Assembly: GCA_030826945.1 (NCBI GenBank)
Contig: JAPQLC010000003.1
Location: 124,001 to 188,000, forward strand
DNA: 64,000 bases
From: Candidatus Thiobius zoothamnicola
GTDB taxonomy: Bacteria; Pseudomonadota; Gammaproteobacteria; Chromatiales; Chromatiaceae
Direction of reading: 5' to 3'
The notes beneath the pieces were generated by a model, which saw nothing but the letters and a program-made list of their open reading frames with translations, was not told the origin of the DNA and made no database searches. Below are positions 35,398 to 45,244 of this stretch, piece by piece. A program made the translations under genes and the position numbers. Within the stretch, counting starts at the first letter, position 1. Every line of letters starts with the position of its first letter.

Positions 35398-36755
35398 TGC
35401 CGCAGCGGCCAAGCTGATCTGAGGCGTTGTGCTTTGCCCATAGGCTGCGGTGCCAGGCTGGCAATGGTCAGATTATCGTCCACCAAATATTTACGGGCAA
35501 CTTTACGCACTTGCTCCGGCGTCACCGCCCGTATTCGTTCAATTTCTTCGTCCAGGATACGCCAGTCCAGACCAATGCTTGCCAACACGCCAATTTGCAC
35601 AGCTTGGTGGGATATAGAGTCACGCTCATAGACCTTGTTAGCGATGACTTGGTTAATCACCCGGTTCAGTTCATCGGCACCAATCAAGTCTTGTTGTAAT
35701 TTGCCGATTTGTTCACGTAATGCGGTTTCAATATCCGCCGTGGTGTGTTGATCCGTTGGCGCACCGCCAAATAAAAACAGGCTGGATAAGCGCGAATAAC
35801 CATCATATTGAGCGCTGATGCTGGCAGCGATTTGTTGCTTGCGTATCAGTTCGCTGCTGAGGCGCGCACTGTCACCACCATCCAATACGCTGGACAAGAC
35901 ATAAAGGGCGTAAGGCTCCCATGATGACTTCGCCGTATTAACAACCGGGACTTTATAGCCCATGGCGATATAGGGTTGCCGGGCAGGTGCATTGACGGTT
36001 ACGCGGGTCAATCCGCGCTGCTGGGGTTCAACCGGTATTTTGGGGGGTTGGAAAGAAGAAGCTGCAATCGGCGCAAAGTATTTCTGGGCCTTTTGCATCA
36101 CCTGTTCCGCCGTGATGTCGCCGACGACGACCAAAATGGCATTGTTGGGCGCATACCAGCGTTCGTACCAATCCTGTAAGTCGGCCAGCGTCATACTGTC
36201 CAGATCCTGCATCCAGCCAATCACCGGGTTACGGTAGGGCGAAGCACGCCAAGCGACCGCTTGCAGTTGTTCGTAAGTCAAGGCAGTGGGCTTGTCTTCG
36301 GTGCGTAAACGACGCTCCTCTTTAACAACCTCAATCTCCTTGGCGAATTCTTTTTGATCCAGCAACAAGTTACGCATCCGATCCGCTTCCAATTGCATGG
36401 CCCGATCCAAATGTTGGACGGATAAAGTTTCAAAATAAGCGGTGTAATCCCGGCTGGTGAAAGCATTTTCAGAGCCACCAAGTTCAGAAATCAGGCGTGA
36501 AAATTCGCCTGGCCCTATGTCTTGCGTACCTTTGAACATCATATGCTCCAAGACATGAGAGAGGCCAGTCGCGCCTGTTTCTTCGTAGCTACTGCCGATT
36601 TTGTACCAAACTTGCAATACCGCCACCGGCGCTCGATGATCCGGTTTGACGATAACCTGCATGCCATTATCCAAAGTGAATGCCTGGGTATCGGTTTCCG
36701 CCATCACCGGCATGGCGCAGACCATCAATAATATGATTAACCATTGGATTCGCAT
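35394..36755 (-). CDS. M16 family zinc metallopeptidase, periplasmic
   Basis: A 453-residue pitrilysin-type peptidase with a signal peptide (residues 1-19, [10 protein letters not shown] to VMA). The inverted zinc motif HxxEH is HVLEH (near residue 65), with the distal glutamate in the following helix ([11 protein letters not shown]-type segment). The second, inactive-like half is present. In many gammaproteobacteria such proteins occur as pairs; here a single copy follows a NarL-type regulator and pepA. Processing of periplasmic peptides is likely; the substrate is unknown. Confidence 0.9.
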   Translation of the reverse strand: MRIQWLIILLMVCAMPVMAETDTQAFTLDNGMQVIVKPDHRAPVAVLQVWYKIGSSYEETGATGLSHVLEHMMFKGTQDIGPGEFSRLISELGGSENAFTSRDYTAYFETLSVQHLDRAMQLEADRMRNLLLDQKEFAKEIEVVKEERRLRTEDKPTALTYEQLQAVAWRASPYRNPVIGWMQDLDSMTLADLQDWYERWYAPNNAILVVVGDITAEQVMQKAQKYFAPIAASSFQPPKIPVEPQQRGLTRVTVNAPARQPYIAMGYKVPVVNTAKSSWEPYALYVLSSVLDGGDSARLSSELIRKQQIAASISAQYDGYSRLSSLFLFGGAPTDQHTTADIETALREQIGKLQQDLIGADELNRVINQVIANKVYERDSISHQAVQIGVLASIGLDWRILDEEIERIRAVTPEQVRKVARKYLVDDNLTIASLAPQPMGKAQRLRSAWPLRH

Positions 36756-36800
36756 TTTCTCTTCCTCAGACGTTATAGCTCGCCTTAAAATTGATGTGTA

Positions 36801-37463
36801 TCAGGTCGAAAAACTTTCCCTGGGACACAAGGATTGCTCCACCGCCATCACAGCCGCCTCGACCCGTGAATGCACATCCAATTTGCGCAATATCGCCTTG
36901 ACATGCAATTTGACCGTACCATCCGAAATACCCAGATTGCGAGCAATGACTTTATTGCTTTGTCCATCCACCAGCAAGCATAAAATTTCCCGTTCTCGTT
37001 TCGTCAACTCCGCCAGATTCTTTTCCGGCATGGCGCTTTGGGGGATATTGTCGCCTTGTACGACGCGCGCCAGAACACCCGCCAGTTCGGGTGCAACCAC
37101 CGTGCGACCCTGCATAATTTCCTGTAATGACTTAATCAAATCGTCTGGTTCCATGTCCTTCAACAAATAACCATTGGCACCGTTTTGTAACGATTGAACG
37201 ACGTCATTTTCTTCCCGGCTGGTGGTCAAGATAACCACCGGCATGTGGCAATCTTGCTGACGTAGTTGTTTCAATACCTCCAAACCGGTCATTTCGGGCA
37301 TGCGCATGTCCAGTAAAATGACATCCGGCGAGAGTTCACAGACTTGCGCAATACCTGCGGCGCATTCGCCAGTCGCCGCCAAGACTTGTACGCCGCGTCG
37401 CTCCAACAGTTCAGCCAGACCAATACGGAACAAGGCGTGATCATCAATCAGCAGAACTTTCAT
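36801..37463 (-). CDS. NarL/FixJ-type response regulator
   Basis: A 220-residue two-component regulator. The receiver domain has DDHALFRIGL, phospho-acceptor aspartate in ILLDMRMP (near residue 55), the conserved TTSRE and lysine in LLKDME. A LuxR-type helix-turn-helix follows (LTKREREILCLLVDGQSNKVIARNLGIS...). NarL/NarP-like by overall sequence. No sensor kinase gene is adjacent; it lies 24 bp after pepA and 45 bp before the M16 peptidase, so the three may be cotranscribed. Confidence 0.9.
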   Translation of the reverse strand: MKVLLIDDHALFRIGLAELLERRGVQVLAATGECAAGIAQVCELSPDVILLDMRMPEMTGLEVLKQLRQQDCHMPVVILTTSREENDVVQSLQNGANGYLLKDMEPDDLIKSLQEIMQGRTVVAPELAGVLARVVQGDNIPQSAMPEKNLAELTKREREILCLLVDGQSNKVIARNLGISDGTVKLHVKAILRKLDVHSRVEAAVMAVEQSLCPRESFST

Positions 37464-37487
37464 GGCATATTGGCTGCTTAATGCCGC

Positions 37488-38948
37488 TTATTGACTATGC
37501 TGCATTAAAAACGCCATTAACAAAGGTACAGGCCGACCCGTCGCACCTTTTGCCTTACCGGATTTCCACGCCGTACCCGCAATATCCAGATGCGCCCACC
37601 GGTACCCTTTGGTGAAACGCGATAAAAACAGACCGGCGGTGATCGTGCCCGCCGCACGATCACCCACATTAGCGACATCAGCGAAATTTGATCTTAATAT
37701 TTCAGTGTAGTCATCCCATAAAGGCAATGTCCAGACGGGGTCATCTACCGCTTCGCCAGCCTGTGATATTGCCTGAACCAACGCATCGTCATTACCCATT
37801 AGCCCGCTGGCATGATGGCCCAACGCGACGATGCAAGCTCCCGTCAGGGTGGCTATATCAATGACCCATTCCGGCTTGAATCGTTCCGCATAAGTGAGCG
37901 CGTCACATAAAATCAGTCGGCCTTCCGCATCCGTATTCAACACCTCAATCGTTTGGCCCGACAGGGAAGTGACAATATCACCCGGCTTGTTGGCATCGCC
38001 ATCCGGCAAATTCTCACTGCTTGGCACAATGCCGATCAGGTTTATCGGTAAGTCCAGTTCGGCACAAGCCTGGATAACGCCGAAAACGCTGGCACCACCG
38101 CACATGTCGTATTTCATTTCGTCCATTTTGGCGGCGGGCTTGAGAGAAATACCGCCAGCATCAAACGTTAGCCCTTTACCAACCAGCACAGTGGGCTTAT
38201 CCGCTGATTGTCCGCCCCGGTATTGCATCACGATCAATTTAGCGGGTTGCCGACTGCCGCGTGATACAGACAGCAAGGCCCCCATACCCAAAGCCTCCAT
38301 TTCCGCTTCTTCCAATATTGAAACGTCAAGATTGGCATATCGGCGGCCCAGTTCATTCGCCTGTTCGGCCAAATAGGTTGGCGTGCACAAGTTGCCAGGC
38401 AGGTTGCTTAAATCTTTGGCGTAACGCACACCATCAGCGATGGCCTTCGCTTGCCGGATAGCTTGTTCAAACGCCTTTGAGTCAGCCAAATTGGCAACAT
38501 ACAAACCGAGTTTCTCCAACGGATGATCCGGCGATTCAACTTCTGTTTTACACACATCAAACTGATATACGGCGTCTTCCGCTGCCATCACGGCGGCACG
38601 CGCCAAATCCATGGGTTGACCCAGATCCGGCAACAACAGAACCGCTTCTGTCGGTTTGGCGGTTTGCAAGCATTGAATGGCTCCTTTCACTGCCTTGCTG
38701 AACGTTTTTGCGCTAAAAGCTTCGCGCTTTCCCAAACCCAACAATAAAATTCTTGCCGCATTGATACCGGGCGTCTCATAAAGCAGTTGGGTTTGGCCGT
38801 TTTTCGCGGTGAAATCCCCTTTCTGCAGAATGTCGCCAAGCATGGGTAATGGACCAAATGATGCACTGGGCGCATCTTGATAAATGCCAATGATAAGACA
38901 TGCGGTATCCAGCGTTTCGATAGCGCCGGTCTGGCTGAGATATTCCAT
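37488..38948 (-). CDS. pepA: Leucyl aminopeptidase (M17)
   Basis: A 486-residue cytosolic aminopeptidase with two-metal site. Seen: VGKGLTFDAGGISLKP (lysine and aspartate ligands) and NTDAEGRLILCDALTY (signature). Length and domain order match PepA. In E. coli PepA also binds DNA in Xer recombination and carAB control. Divergent from lptF across a short gap, the usual gammaproteobacterial arrangement; holC, the common downstream gene, is replaced by a response regulator. Confidence 0.95.
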   Translation of the reverse strand: MEYLSQTGAIETLDTACLIIGIYQDAPSASFGPLPMLGDILQKGDFTAKNGQTQLLYETPGINAARILLLGLGKREAFSAKTFSKAVKGAIQCLQTAKPTEAVLLLPDLGQPMDLARAAVMAAEDAVYQFDVCKTEVESPDHPLEKLGLYVANLADSKAFEQAIRQAKAIADGVRYAKDLSNLPGNLCTPTYLAEQANELGRRYANLDVSILEEAEMEALGMGALLSVSRGSRQPAKLIVMQYRGGQSADKPTVLVGKGLTFDAGGISLKPAAKMDEMKYDMCGGASVFGVIQACAELDLPINLIGIVPSSENLPDGDANKPGDIVTSLSGQTIEVLNTDAEGRLILCDALTYAERFKPEWVIDIATLTGACIVALGHHASGLMGNDDALVQAISQAGEAVDDPVWTLPLWDDYTEILRSNFADVANVGDRAAGTITAGLFLSRFTKGYRWAHLDIAGTAWKSGKAKGATGRPVPLLMAFLMQHSQ

Positions 38949-39030
38949 CCTGTTACCCTATGAAATTTAATTGCGTCGTAGAATAGGCCAATTCAGCCTT
39001 GATTGCACTTGCCGCCACAGAGGAATTTAT

Positions 39031-40134
39031 TTGCTCAGCATTATTGACCGCTTTTTGCTTCGGGAAACCTTCAAAGCCTTGCTGGTGATTGTTTTTATTC
39101 TGATGGTGGTACTGTTCGCCAGTCAGATGGTCAGTTTGCTGGGCAAAATCGCCGCCGGGTCAATACGCAGTGATATTCTGTTTTCCTTGATCACGCTGCA
39201 AATGATTGTGGTGCTCGCCAAATTATTGCCAGCCGCTTATTTCTTCGCGCTGCTTTGGGTGCTCGCCGGCATGTACCGGGATAACGAGATGGTGGCACTG
39301 TTCAGCACCGGGGTCAGCATACAACGCATTTACCGCTCGGCGCTGATCAGCGCACTGCCTGTCACATTGGCCACAGCGACGTTATCCATGGCTTTGGGGC
39401 CTTGGGCTGGCAGCAGCATGCAACAAATCAAAGATCAACCGCAATCACTGGATCAAATCAATATCATCGAACCTGCCAAATTCCATGCACTACAGAATGG
39501 CCGCATCGTTATTTACGCCAAATCCTTATCGGCGGACCAACAATACCTGAATGACATCTTTTTACAGGACAAACAACAGGATAAGCCCAGTATTGTCATC
39601 GCTGAAAAAGCACATCTCAGCGTTGCCTCTGATACCGGCGAAAAATTTATGGTTTTGACCCAAGGTAAGCGTTATCAAGGTCTGCCGGGCCAAGCCGATT
39701 ACGCCATCAGCGAATTTGCCGAATACGGCTTGCGCATACAACCGCCGGAACCCCTGTTGATTGATTTAAGAATGAGTGCCAGACCCATTCAGGCATTATT
39801 AAATGACGACGCGCTACCCGCCCGCGCGGAAGTGCAATACCGTTTATCCCTGCCGCTGGCAGTCCTGGCGTTTGCAATGCTGGCGGTACCTTTGGCACGC
39901 TCCAAACCGCGTCAGGATATTTATGGCCGGGTGGCGATGGCGATTCTGATTTATTTTATCTTCATAAACCTGCAACGCATCGCCGAGCGCTGGATGGAAA
40001 CTGGTGCCACGCCAGCCTGGGTCGGCATGTGGTGGGTTCCTCTGTTCATGCTTGGCGTTGCCGGCTGCATTATCTTGCTGGATTCAGCTTGGTGGGCTGC
40101 GCAGATGCGTCGATTCACACGGCGACCAACATGA
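39031..40134 (+). CDS. lptF: LPS export ABC transporter permease LptF
   Basis: A 367-residue inner-membrane protein of the LptF/YjgP family. Six membrane helices frame a periplasmic jelly-roll domain (~residues 125-260); the N-terminal IIDRFLLRETFKALL motif is typical. With LptG and LptB it extracts lipopolysaccharide and passes it to LptC/A. The TTG at 39031 with an AGAGGA site 6 nt upstream gives the expected N-terminus; an upstream TTG (38971) would add 20 atypical residues. Overlaps lptG by ATGA. Confidence 0.93.
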   Translation: MLSIIDRFLLRETFKALLVIVFILMVVLFASQMVSLLGKIAAGSIRSDILFSLITLQMIVVLAKLLPAAYFFALLWVLAGMYRDNEMVALFSTGVSIQRIYRSALISALPVTLATATLSMALGPWAGSSMQQIKDQPQSLDQINIIEPAKFHALQNGRIVIYAKSLSADQQYLNDIFLQDKQQDKPSIVIAEKAHLSVASDTGEKFMVLTQGKRYQGLPGQADYAISEFAEYGLRIQPPEPLLIDLRMSARPIQALLNDDALPARAEVQYRLSLPLAVLAFAMLAVPLARSKPRQDIYGRVAMAILIYFIFINLQRIAERWMETGATPAWVGMWWVPLFMLGVAGCIILLDSAWWAAQMRRFTRRPT

Positions 40135-41198
40135 TCATCAATATTCTGGAAGGCTATATTGCGCGCGCCATTTTACGCGCAACCGGGCTGACGCTATTGG
40201 CTTTGGCGCTCATGCTGGTATTTTTCACCTTCGTTGACGAATTGGATGATGTGCGTCAGCAGCATTATCATGCCATTGATGCCTTCAAAGTGGCGTTGTT
40301 ATCCGCGCCGCGCCATCTGTATGAAGTTTTTCCCGTCGCGGCATTAATTGGCGGTCTACTCGGGTTGGGCGGTCTGTCCAGCCGCAGTGAACTCGTGGCG
40401 ATGCGCGCCAGCGGCTTCACCTTATGGCATTTGATCTACGCGGTACTGAAAACCGGTTTATTGATGGTGGCGCTGATGTTTCTCATTGGCGAATGGCTGG
40501 CACCTTCCAGCACTCGATATGCCCAGCAATTGCGTCTGGGCAAGCAGCAAAATCAGGTGACGCCAGTCGATCAACATGGGTTATGGGCCAAAGATGGTCA
40601 TCAATTTGTGAACATTAAACGCATTCTGGCGAATGATCGCTTGCAAGACATCACGCTCTATCAACTCAATGACGCCAACGAACTGGTGGCACATAGCCAT
40701 GCCGCAACAGCGACTTATCAAGGCGAATACTGGCTATTGCATAACATCCAACGTTCAATGATTAGACCGGATAACGTGACCACAGAAAGCATCCATCAGG
40801 CGCGTTGGGATTCCATGTTGAATGCTTCATTACTGAATATCGTTATCCTCAAACCTGACAAACTCCCGGTTTGGGATTTATATCGCTATATCCGCTACAT
40901 GCAGGCTAATGATCAGCGCGCCATCGATTACCGCGTGGCTTTTTGGGCCAAATTGGCCACCCCGGTGCTGGCGCTGTTGATGTTGCTGTTAGCAGCACCT
41001 TTTGCATTATTCAAACCACGTAGCGGTGCGGGACAACGTATTTTTATCGGTGCCATGCTCGGTGCTTTGTTTTTCTTACTCATGCGCGCTGCTTCTTATG
41101 CTTCAGTCGTCTATCATCTCAACCCATTGCTCATGCTATTCACACCGACATTGATTTGTTTGATTCTGACACTTTGGTTATTAAACCGGGTACGTTAG
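40131..41198 (+). CDS. lptG: LPS export ABC transporter permease LptG
   Basis: A 355-residue LptF/LptG family permease (MIINILEGYIARAIL start, six membrane helices, periplasmic jelly-roll domain with GLWAKDGHQFVNI). Partner of LptF in the LptB2FG exporter. The ATG lies in an ATGA overlap with the lptF stop, so translation is coupled. It is followed by a large unknown gene on the same strand. Confidence 0.93.
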   Translation: MIINILEGYIARAILRATGLTLLALALMLVFFTFVDELDDVRQQHYHAIDAFKVALLSAPRHLYEVFPVAALIGGLLGLGGLSSRSELVAMRASGFTLWHLIYAVLKTGLLMVALMFLIGEWLAPSSTRYAQQLRLGKQQNQVTPVDQHGLWAKDGHQFVNIKRILANDRLQDITLYQLNDANELVAHSHAATATYQGEYWLLHNIQRSMIRPDNVTTESIHQARWDSMLNASLLNIVILKPDKLPVWDLYRYIRYMQANDQRAIDYRVAFWAKLATPVLALLMLLLAAPFALFKPRSGAGQRIFIGAMLGALFFLLMRAASYASVVYHLNPLLMLFTPTLICLILTLWLLNRVR

Positions 41199-41266
41199 AC
41201 GGTAAGATAAAGGTGCCGCCAAAGATTTCTACTGCGCTTAATATTAAACCGGAAAAAGGTCGAGCC

Positions 41267-44200
41267 ATGACGTTTGAGGAGTTAAAGCAGCATCTCACGC
41301 TGCAAAACCAGCAGTTTCAACTGACCACGCAAAGCTTGGATGGCGCATTTCAGGCATTTCTTTCGTCCTATTATTTTAAATTGGGCAAGGTGCTTGAAAT
41401 CGACAACGCCACGCTGGTTCATGATGACGCCAACCAAGCCGTACTATTAACCGGCAGATCGGCATTTCTTGAGGTGCCGAATCTTGAGACGGAAGCCCGT
41501 TTCCACCTGGATAGCGATAGTCAACCGCAAGTCTGTATCCGCTATACCCTGGTAAAGAGTTGGACACAAACGGATAAATGGAAATTCTCCAATTCCTTCC
41601 CCTATCTGCCCTCAAAAGTCATCTCCAGGCTGGGGTCAAGTGAATTTGAACCCTTGCTGGATGATTTGCAGTTTACCCAGGCACATTATTATGTCAGCAG
41701 CGCGCCTTGCCAAGCGACGGCTTACGATCTAAGCCTGGAACCCGGTATTTCGTTTGCCTCCAAAATCAAACCAATCGGTTTTTTAGGTGTATTGGAAAAT
41801 CTGTTGCCGGATATACAGCCGGTCATCTTATCCGGCAGCATTGTCATTCTTCCTGACGATACCACCCTACCATTACCCAGCCTGAATGTGGATGTCACCG
41901 CGCTTGAGGTTTACCCCTGGGAAATGGATAGCCCGGCGCTACCCGGTATTCATCTGAACATTGATTTCGATCTGGGATTCAAAGTCGGTAACGCCAGCCT
42001 GCATGACACCAAATTCCATATGTATGCGCCATTGAGTAAAAGCATGACGATGCAGGATGCCATGTACGCGCCAGTCAATGCGTTAACCGCCACTTTCGAT
42101 ATACCCAGCGCAGACATGTCAGTGAATATGATTGCGCTGATCAAACCACAGGTGAAAAGCCTGTCGTTTGAAGCGCGGCTGGACGGATTTTCCATTGGCA
42201 ACCTGACCAAGCTGGCCGATGCCTGTGGCTCGCTCGATATCCCTGATAAGTTTGACCAATTTCTCAAGCCACTGGAAAAACTGGAGCTGACCAATTTCGG
42301 CTTTATGGTCTCGTGGGATGACGGACTAGAGTTTGACCAGATTGCATTTGGCATCGGCATCCCGGATGCAGACTGGCATATCTGGCAAGACGACCTGGTA
42401 CTGTCTGCTATTGGCGCACAATTTATTTTGCACAGTCCATTCAAATACCGCTTTTTAGAAACCAATCTGTGGGGCATCGTCGATATTGATGGTTCGCCAC
42501 TACAAATTCGCGGCACTGTCGCCAGCCATCAATTAATGTTGATGGCGCAGATCAGCGATGCAGACCTGCCACTTAAGCCGCTAATGAAAAAGATTGCGCC
42601 GGATGTGCCACCACCATCCGATCTGAACATCAGCGAACTGCAATTGATGCTGATCCCAGGCCAATCTTATCGGGTCAGCGGCTCGCTGATGCAAAAGCCC
42701 AAGGCCTGGACAGTCAATATCGGCCCGACGCCGTTGACGATATCTGATGTGTTTTTTGAGTTAAGCCATACCCAAAGCGATGGGTTTGCAGGCTATTTCA
42801 ATGGCAACCTGGCGATTGGAGACAACTTTACCCTGGCAATTCACTATGCGTTGCCAGGCGACCTGGTGTTAAGGGGCGAAGTCAATGTTTTCACCCTGAA
42901 GTCATTAATCAAAAACCTGACCAACCAACCACTGAATATCCCAAAAGGCCTGGATTTTGAGATTCTGGATGCGTCCGCAGTCATCCAGAAGTCCGCTGGC
43001 AACATGATGCTACAGCTGGCTGGACGTATTGAAAGACTCGGGTTTATTGCGCTTGAAGTCAGAAAAATCCGGGGTAAATGGGGCATTGCGGTCGGCATCA
43101 GCCTGAATGCGGGCATCAAGCTATCGCATGTCAAAGGTCTGGGCGACCTGAAAGCGATTGAAAAGATCGTGGAACTTGAGGATCTGCTGATCGCTATCTC
43201 AACCTATGATGGGCCGCAATTCAGGTTCCCGGATATGGCTGCATTCAGCAACCCGGTACTGAGCGAGGCCAATGTCGAATTGCCGAAAACCGCCGGTGGT
43301 CTGGTTGCTGGTCTGAATGTATACAGCCAGTGGCGGATTGATACGCATAAAAAAGAACTCAAGCTGCTGAAAGGCCTGCTTGGTCTTGATCCGGTCATGG
43401 CCATGACCTTGCAAGTAAGCAACCCACCGACAAAATCATCCATGTTGTATACCAGCATGGAAACCAAATTTGATGGCAAATGGCCGTTCAAATATCAGGT
43501 TGGCGTGGCGCTCAACAACAAGGTACCGGAGATTTTTGTCGCAGGAAAACTACAAGTCAAACTGAACAAGCGACCCTACAAATTCGATGTGGCGATGAGC
43601 ATTGTACAAAGCGGCGCTTACTTCTCCGGCAGTATGGTCGGTACAGTCAAGATCAAAAACCTGCAATTCAGTAATCTGCTTCTAGCTAGCGGCGTTAATT
43701 GGGCTGGTGTACCCAGCCTAGGCATTTCTGCTAATCTCGATATCGGTAAGGTGAGTAGTTCAATCACCTTCTTCTTCGACGCCAACAACCCGTCAAAAAG
43801 CGTATTTGCAGGTTCGCTAAGCGATTTGAACCTGAAAGACATTGCCGTCAGTGTCGCTGGTGCTAAAAAAGTGCCCGATGAGTTGGCAGCGGTACTCAAA
43901 CAAATCAAACTAAAAGGCACCGGTCAATTCAAGGTTCCCACCAAGGCCAGCAAAGCGTTGGCCAACTCGCTGAATGAACTGGATTACGCCAAGATCGCAG
44001 CCGCATTCCAACACTATGGCAAAATCAACTTGCCGACCACCCACGACCAACTCAACGTGGTCGTCAAGAAAAAAGGCTCGCTCTGGAGCATCACCGATAT
44101 GACCAACCAAATGCGTCATTATCAGGTGAAGAAAGTGCGCTCGAACATCCTTGTTTCGGTGAATTCGCAAATCTACTACGCCCCACAAAGCACCCAAATC

Positions 44201-45232
44201 GGCGCACTGACCTTTACCGAAGGTTTCTATTTGGGAGGCTCCATCAGTGTGCTTGGACTCACCTCAACTACCGTGGTGGAAATCAGCCAAAGCAAAGGTA
44301 TCGCCGTTGATACAGCACTGAACAAAAACCTGGTGATCTACAAAAAATCCTTCTTTTATCTGGGCGCAGCCGATAAAAAGACTAAAGGCGCCAAATTATC
44401 ACTTTCCACCTTTGCGCAACCCAAACATAAAATCAAAGCACTCCGCAAACCACATTTTTATCTGAACGGCAAACTTGTCCTGATGGGTATAACCTCCAGC
44501 GGCATAATCACGGTCACCCGGAAAGGCTTTGAGTTTGACCTGTATAGCCAACGACCTGTACCAGTCCCCGCCCCGCTAAGTGGCAAAATCCACCATACAC
44601 TGGAAGGCAGCGGTTATTTCTCGTCCACTGGCCAACTTGGTACCAGCCTCCAGAACACCCTTGCATTCGATACGAAAATCAATTTCGGCGAACTGGGCAA
44701 ACTCAAATTCAAAGCGAATGTCACAGGCACAGTCAGTGCATCCTTCAATGGCAAAGAAGCGAAAGCCAGTTTTAAAGGCTCCTTTACTTTCAAGAAAAAA
44801 CGTCACTCAGTCAAATTGACGCTGAAAGCCGACTCAAAGGATCTGGCGAATATGGGCAAACTAGTCGCCAAAGAAGTCGAACGCATCTTTACCGATGTAT
44901 TCGATTCAGCCGAAGAGTGGGCCAAATTCGCCGCCGATGGCTTTATGGAAGGCATTGACTCGATCGAAGATACGGCGAAAGTACTCGACAAAACATTCAA
45001 AAAATCGGCCAAAGAAGTCGCCAAGTCTCTCAAAAATGCCGGTCATGATGCGGAAAAAGTGGGCAAAGCACTCAAAAATGCATTTGACCTGGATAAGGAT
45101 GATTTGAAATCCGCATTAAAAGGCGCGGGATATGCCAGTAAAGAAGTCGATAAATTCGTTTCATCCGCCTTCAAAAGTCTTGGTAAAAAAGCCAAAAAGG
45201 CAGGAAAAACACTCAAGAAATTGTTTAAATAA
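41267..45232 (+). CDS. Unknown 1321-residue protein with helical C-terminal repeats
   Basis: No family recognised. No signal peptide or membrane helix. Most of the protein has alternating short hydrophobic stretches suggesting extended beta structure, with repeated 'L.l.g.l' and 'F.g.l/v' patterns. The last ~115 residues are different: lysine/alanine-rich amphipathic helices with an approximate repeat (AKSLKNAGHDAEKVGKALKNAF, then LKSALKGAGYASKEVDKF), ending KKLFK. I chose ATG 41267 (MTFEELKQHL) because it clears lptG; the frame is open back to a TTG at 41156. It ends 12 bp before the HExxH-protein gene, so they are likely cotranscribed. Confidence 0.75.
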   Translation: MTFEELKQHLTLQNQQFQLTTQSLDGAFQAFLSSYYFKLGKVLEIDNATLVHDDANQAVLLTGRSAFLEVPNLETEARFHLDSDSQPQVCIRYTLVKSWTQTDKWKFSNSFPYLPSKVISRLGSSEFEPLLDDLQFTQAHYYVSSAPCQATAYDLSLEPGISFASKIKPIGFLGVLENLLPDIQPVILSGSIVILPDDTTLPLPSLNVDVTALEVYPWEMDSPALPGIHLNIDFDLGFKVGNASLHDTKFHMYAPLSKSMTMQDAMYAPVNALTATFDIPSADMSVNMIALIKPQVKSLSFEARLDGFSIGNLTKLADACGSLDIPDKFDQFLKPLEKLELTNFGFMVSWDDGLEFDQIAFGIGIPDADWHIWQDDLVLSAIGAQFILHSPFKYRFLETNLWGIVDIDGSPLQIRGTVASHQLMLMAQISDADLPLKPLMKKIAPDVPPPSDLNISELQLMLIPGQSYRVSGSLMQKPKAWTVNIGPTPLTISDVFFELSHTQSDGFAGYFNGNLAIGDNFTLAIHYALPGDLVLRGEVNVFTLKSLIKNLTNQPLNIPKGLDFEILDASAVIQKSAGNMMLQLAGRIERLGFIALEVRKIRGKWGIAVGISLNAGIKLSHVKGLGDLKAIEKIVELEDLLIAISTYDGPQFRFPDMAAFSNPVLSEANVELPKTAGGLVAGLNVYSQWRIDTHKKELKLLKGLLGLDPVMAMTLQVSNPPTKSSMLYTSMETKFDGKWPFKYQVGVALNNKVPEIFVAGKLQVKLNKRPYKFDVAMSIVQSGAYFSGSMVGTVKIKNLQFSNLLLASGVNWAGVPSLGISANLDIGKVSSSITFFFDANNPSKSVFAGSLSDLNLKDIAVSVAGAKKVPDELAAVLKQIKLKGTGQFKVPTKASKALANSLNELDYAKIAAAFQHYGKINLPTTHDQLNVVVKKKGSLWSITDMTNQMRHYQVKKVRSNILVSVNSQIYYAPQSTQIGALTFTEGFYLGGSISVLGLTSTTVVEISQSKGIAVDTALNKNLVIYKKSFFYLGAADKKTKGAKLSLSTFAQPKHKIKALRKPHFYLNGKLVLMGITSSGIITVTRKGFEFDLYSQRPVPVPAPLSGKIHHTLEGSGYFSSTGQLGTSLQNTLAFDTKINFGELGKLKFKANVTGTVSASFNGKEAKASFKGSFTFKKKRHSVKLTLKADSKDLANMGKLVAKEVERIFTDVFDSAEEWAKFAADGFMEGIDSIEDTAKVLDKTFKKSAKEVAKSLKNAGHDAEKVGKALKNAFDLDKDDLKSALKGAGYASKEVDKFVSSAFKSLGKKAKKAGKTLKKLFK

Positions 45233-45244
45233 AGGAGCTTGATC

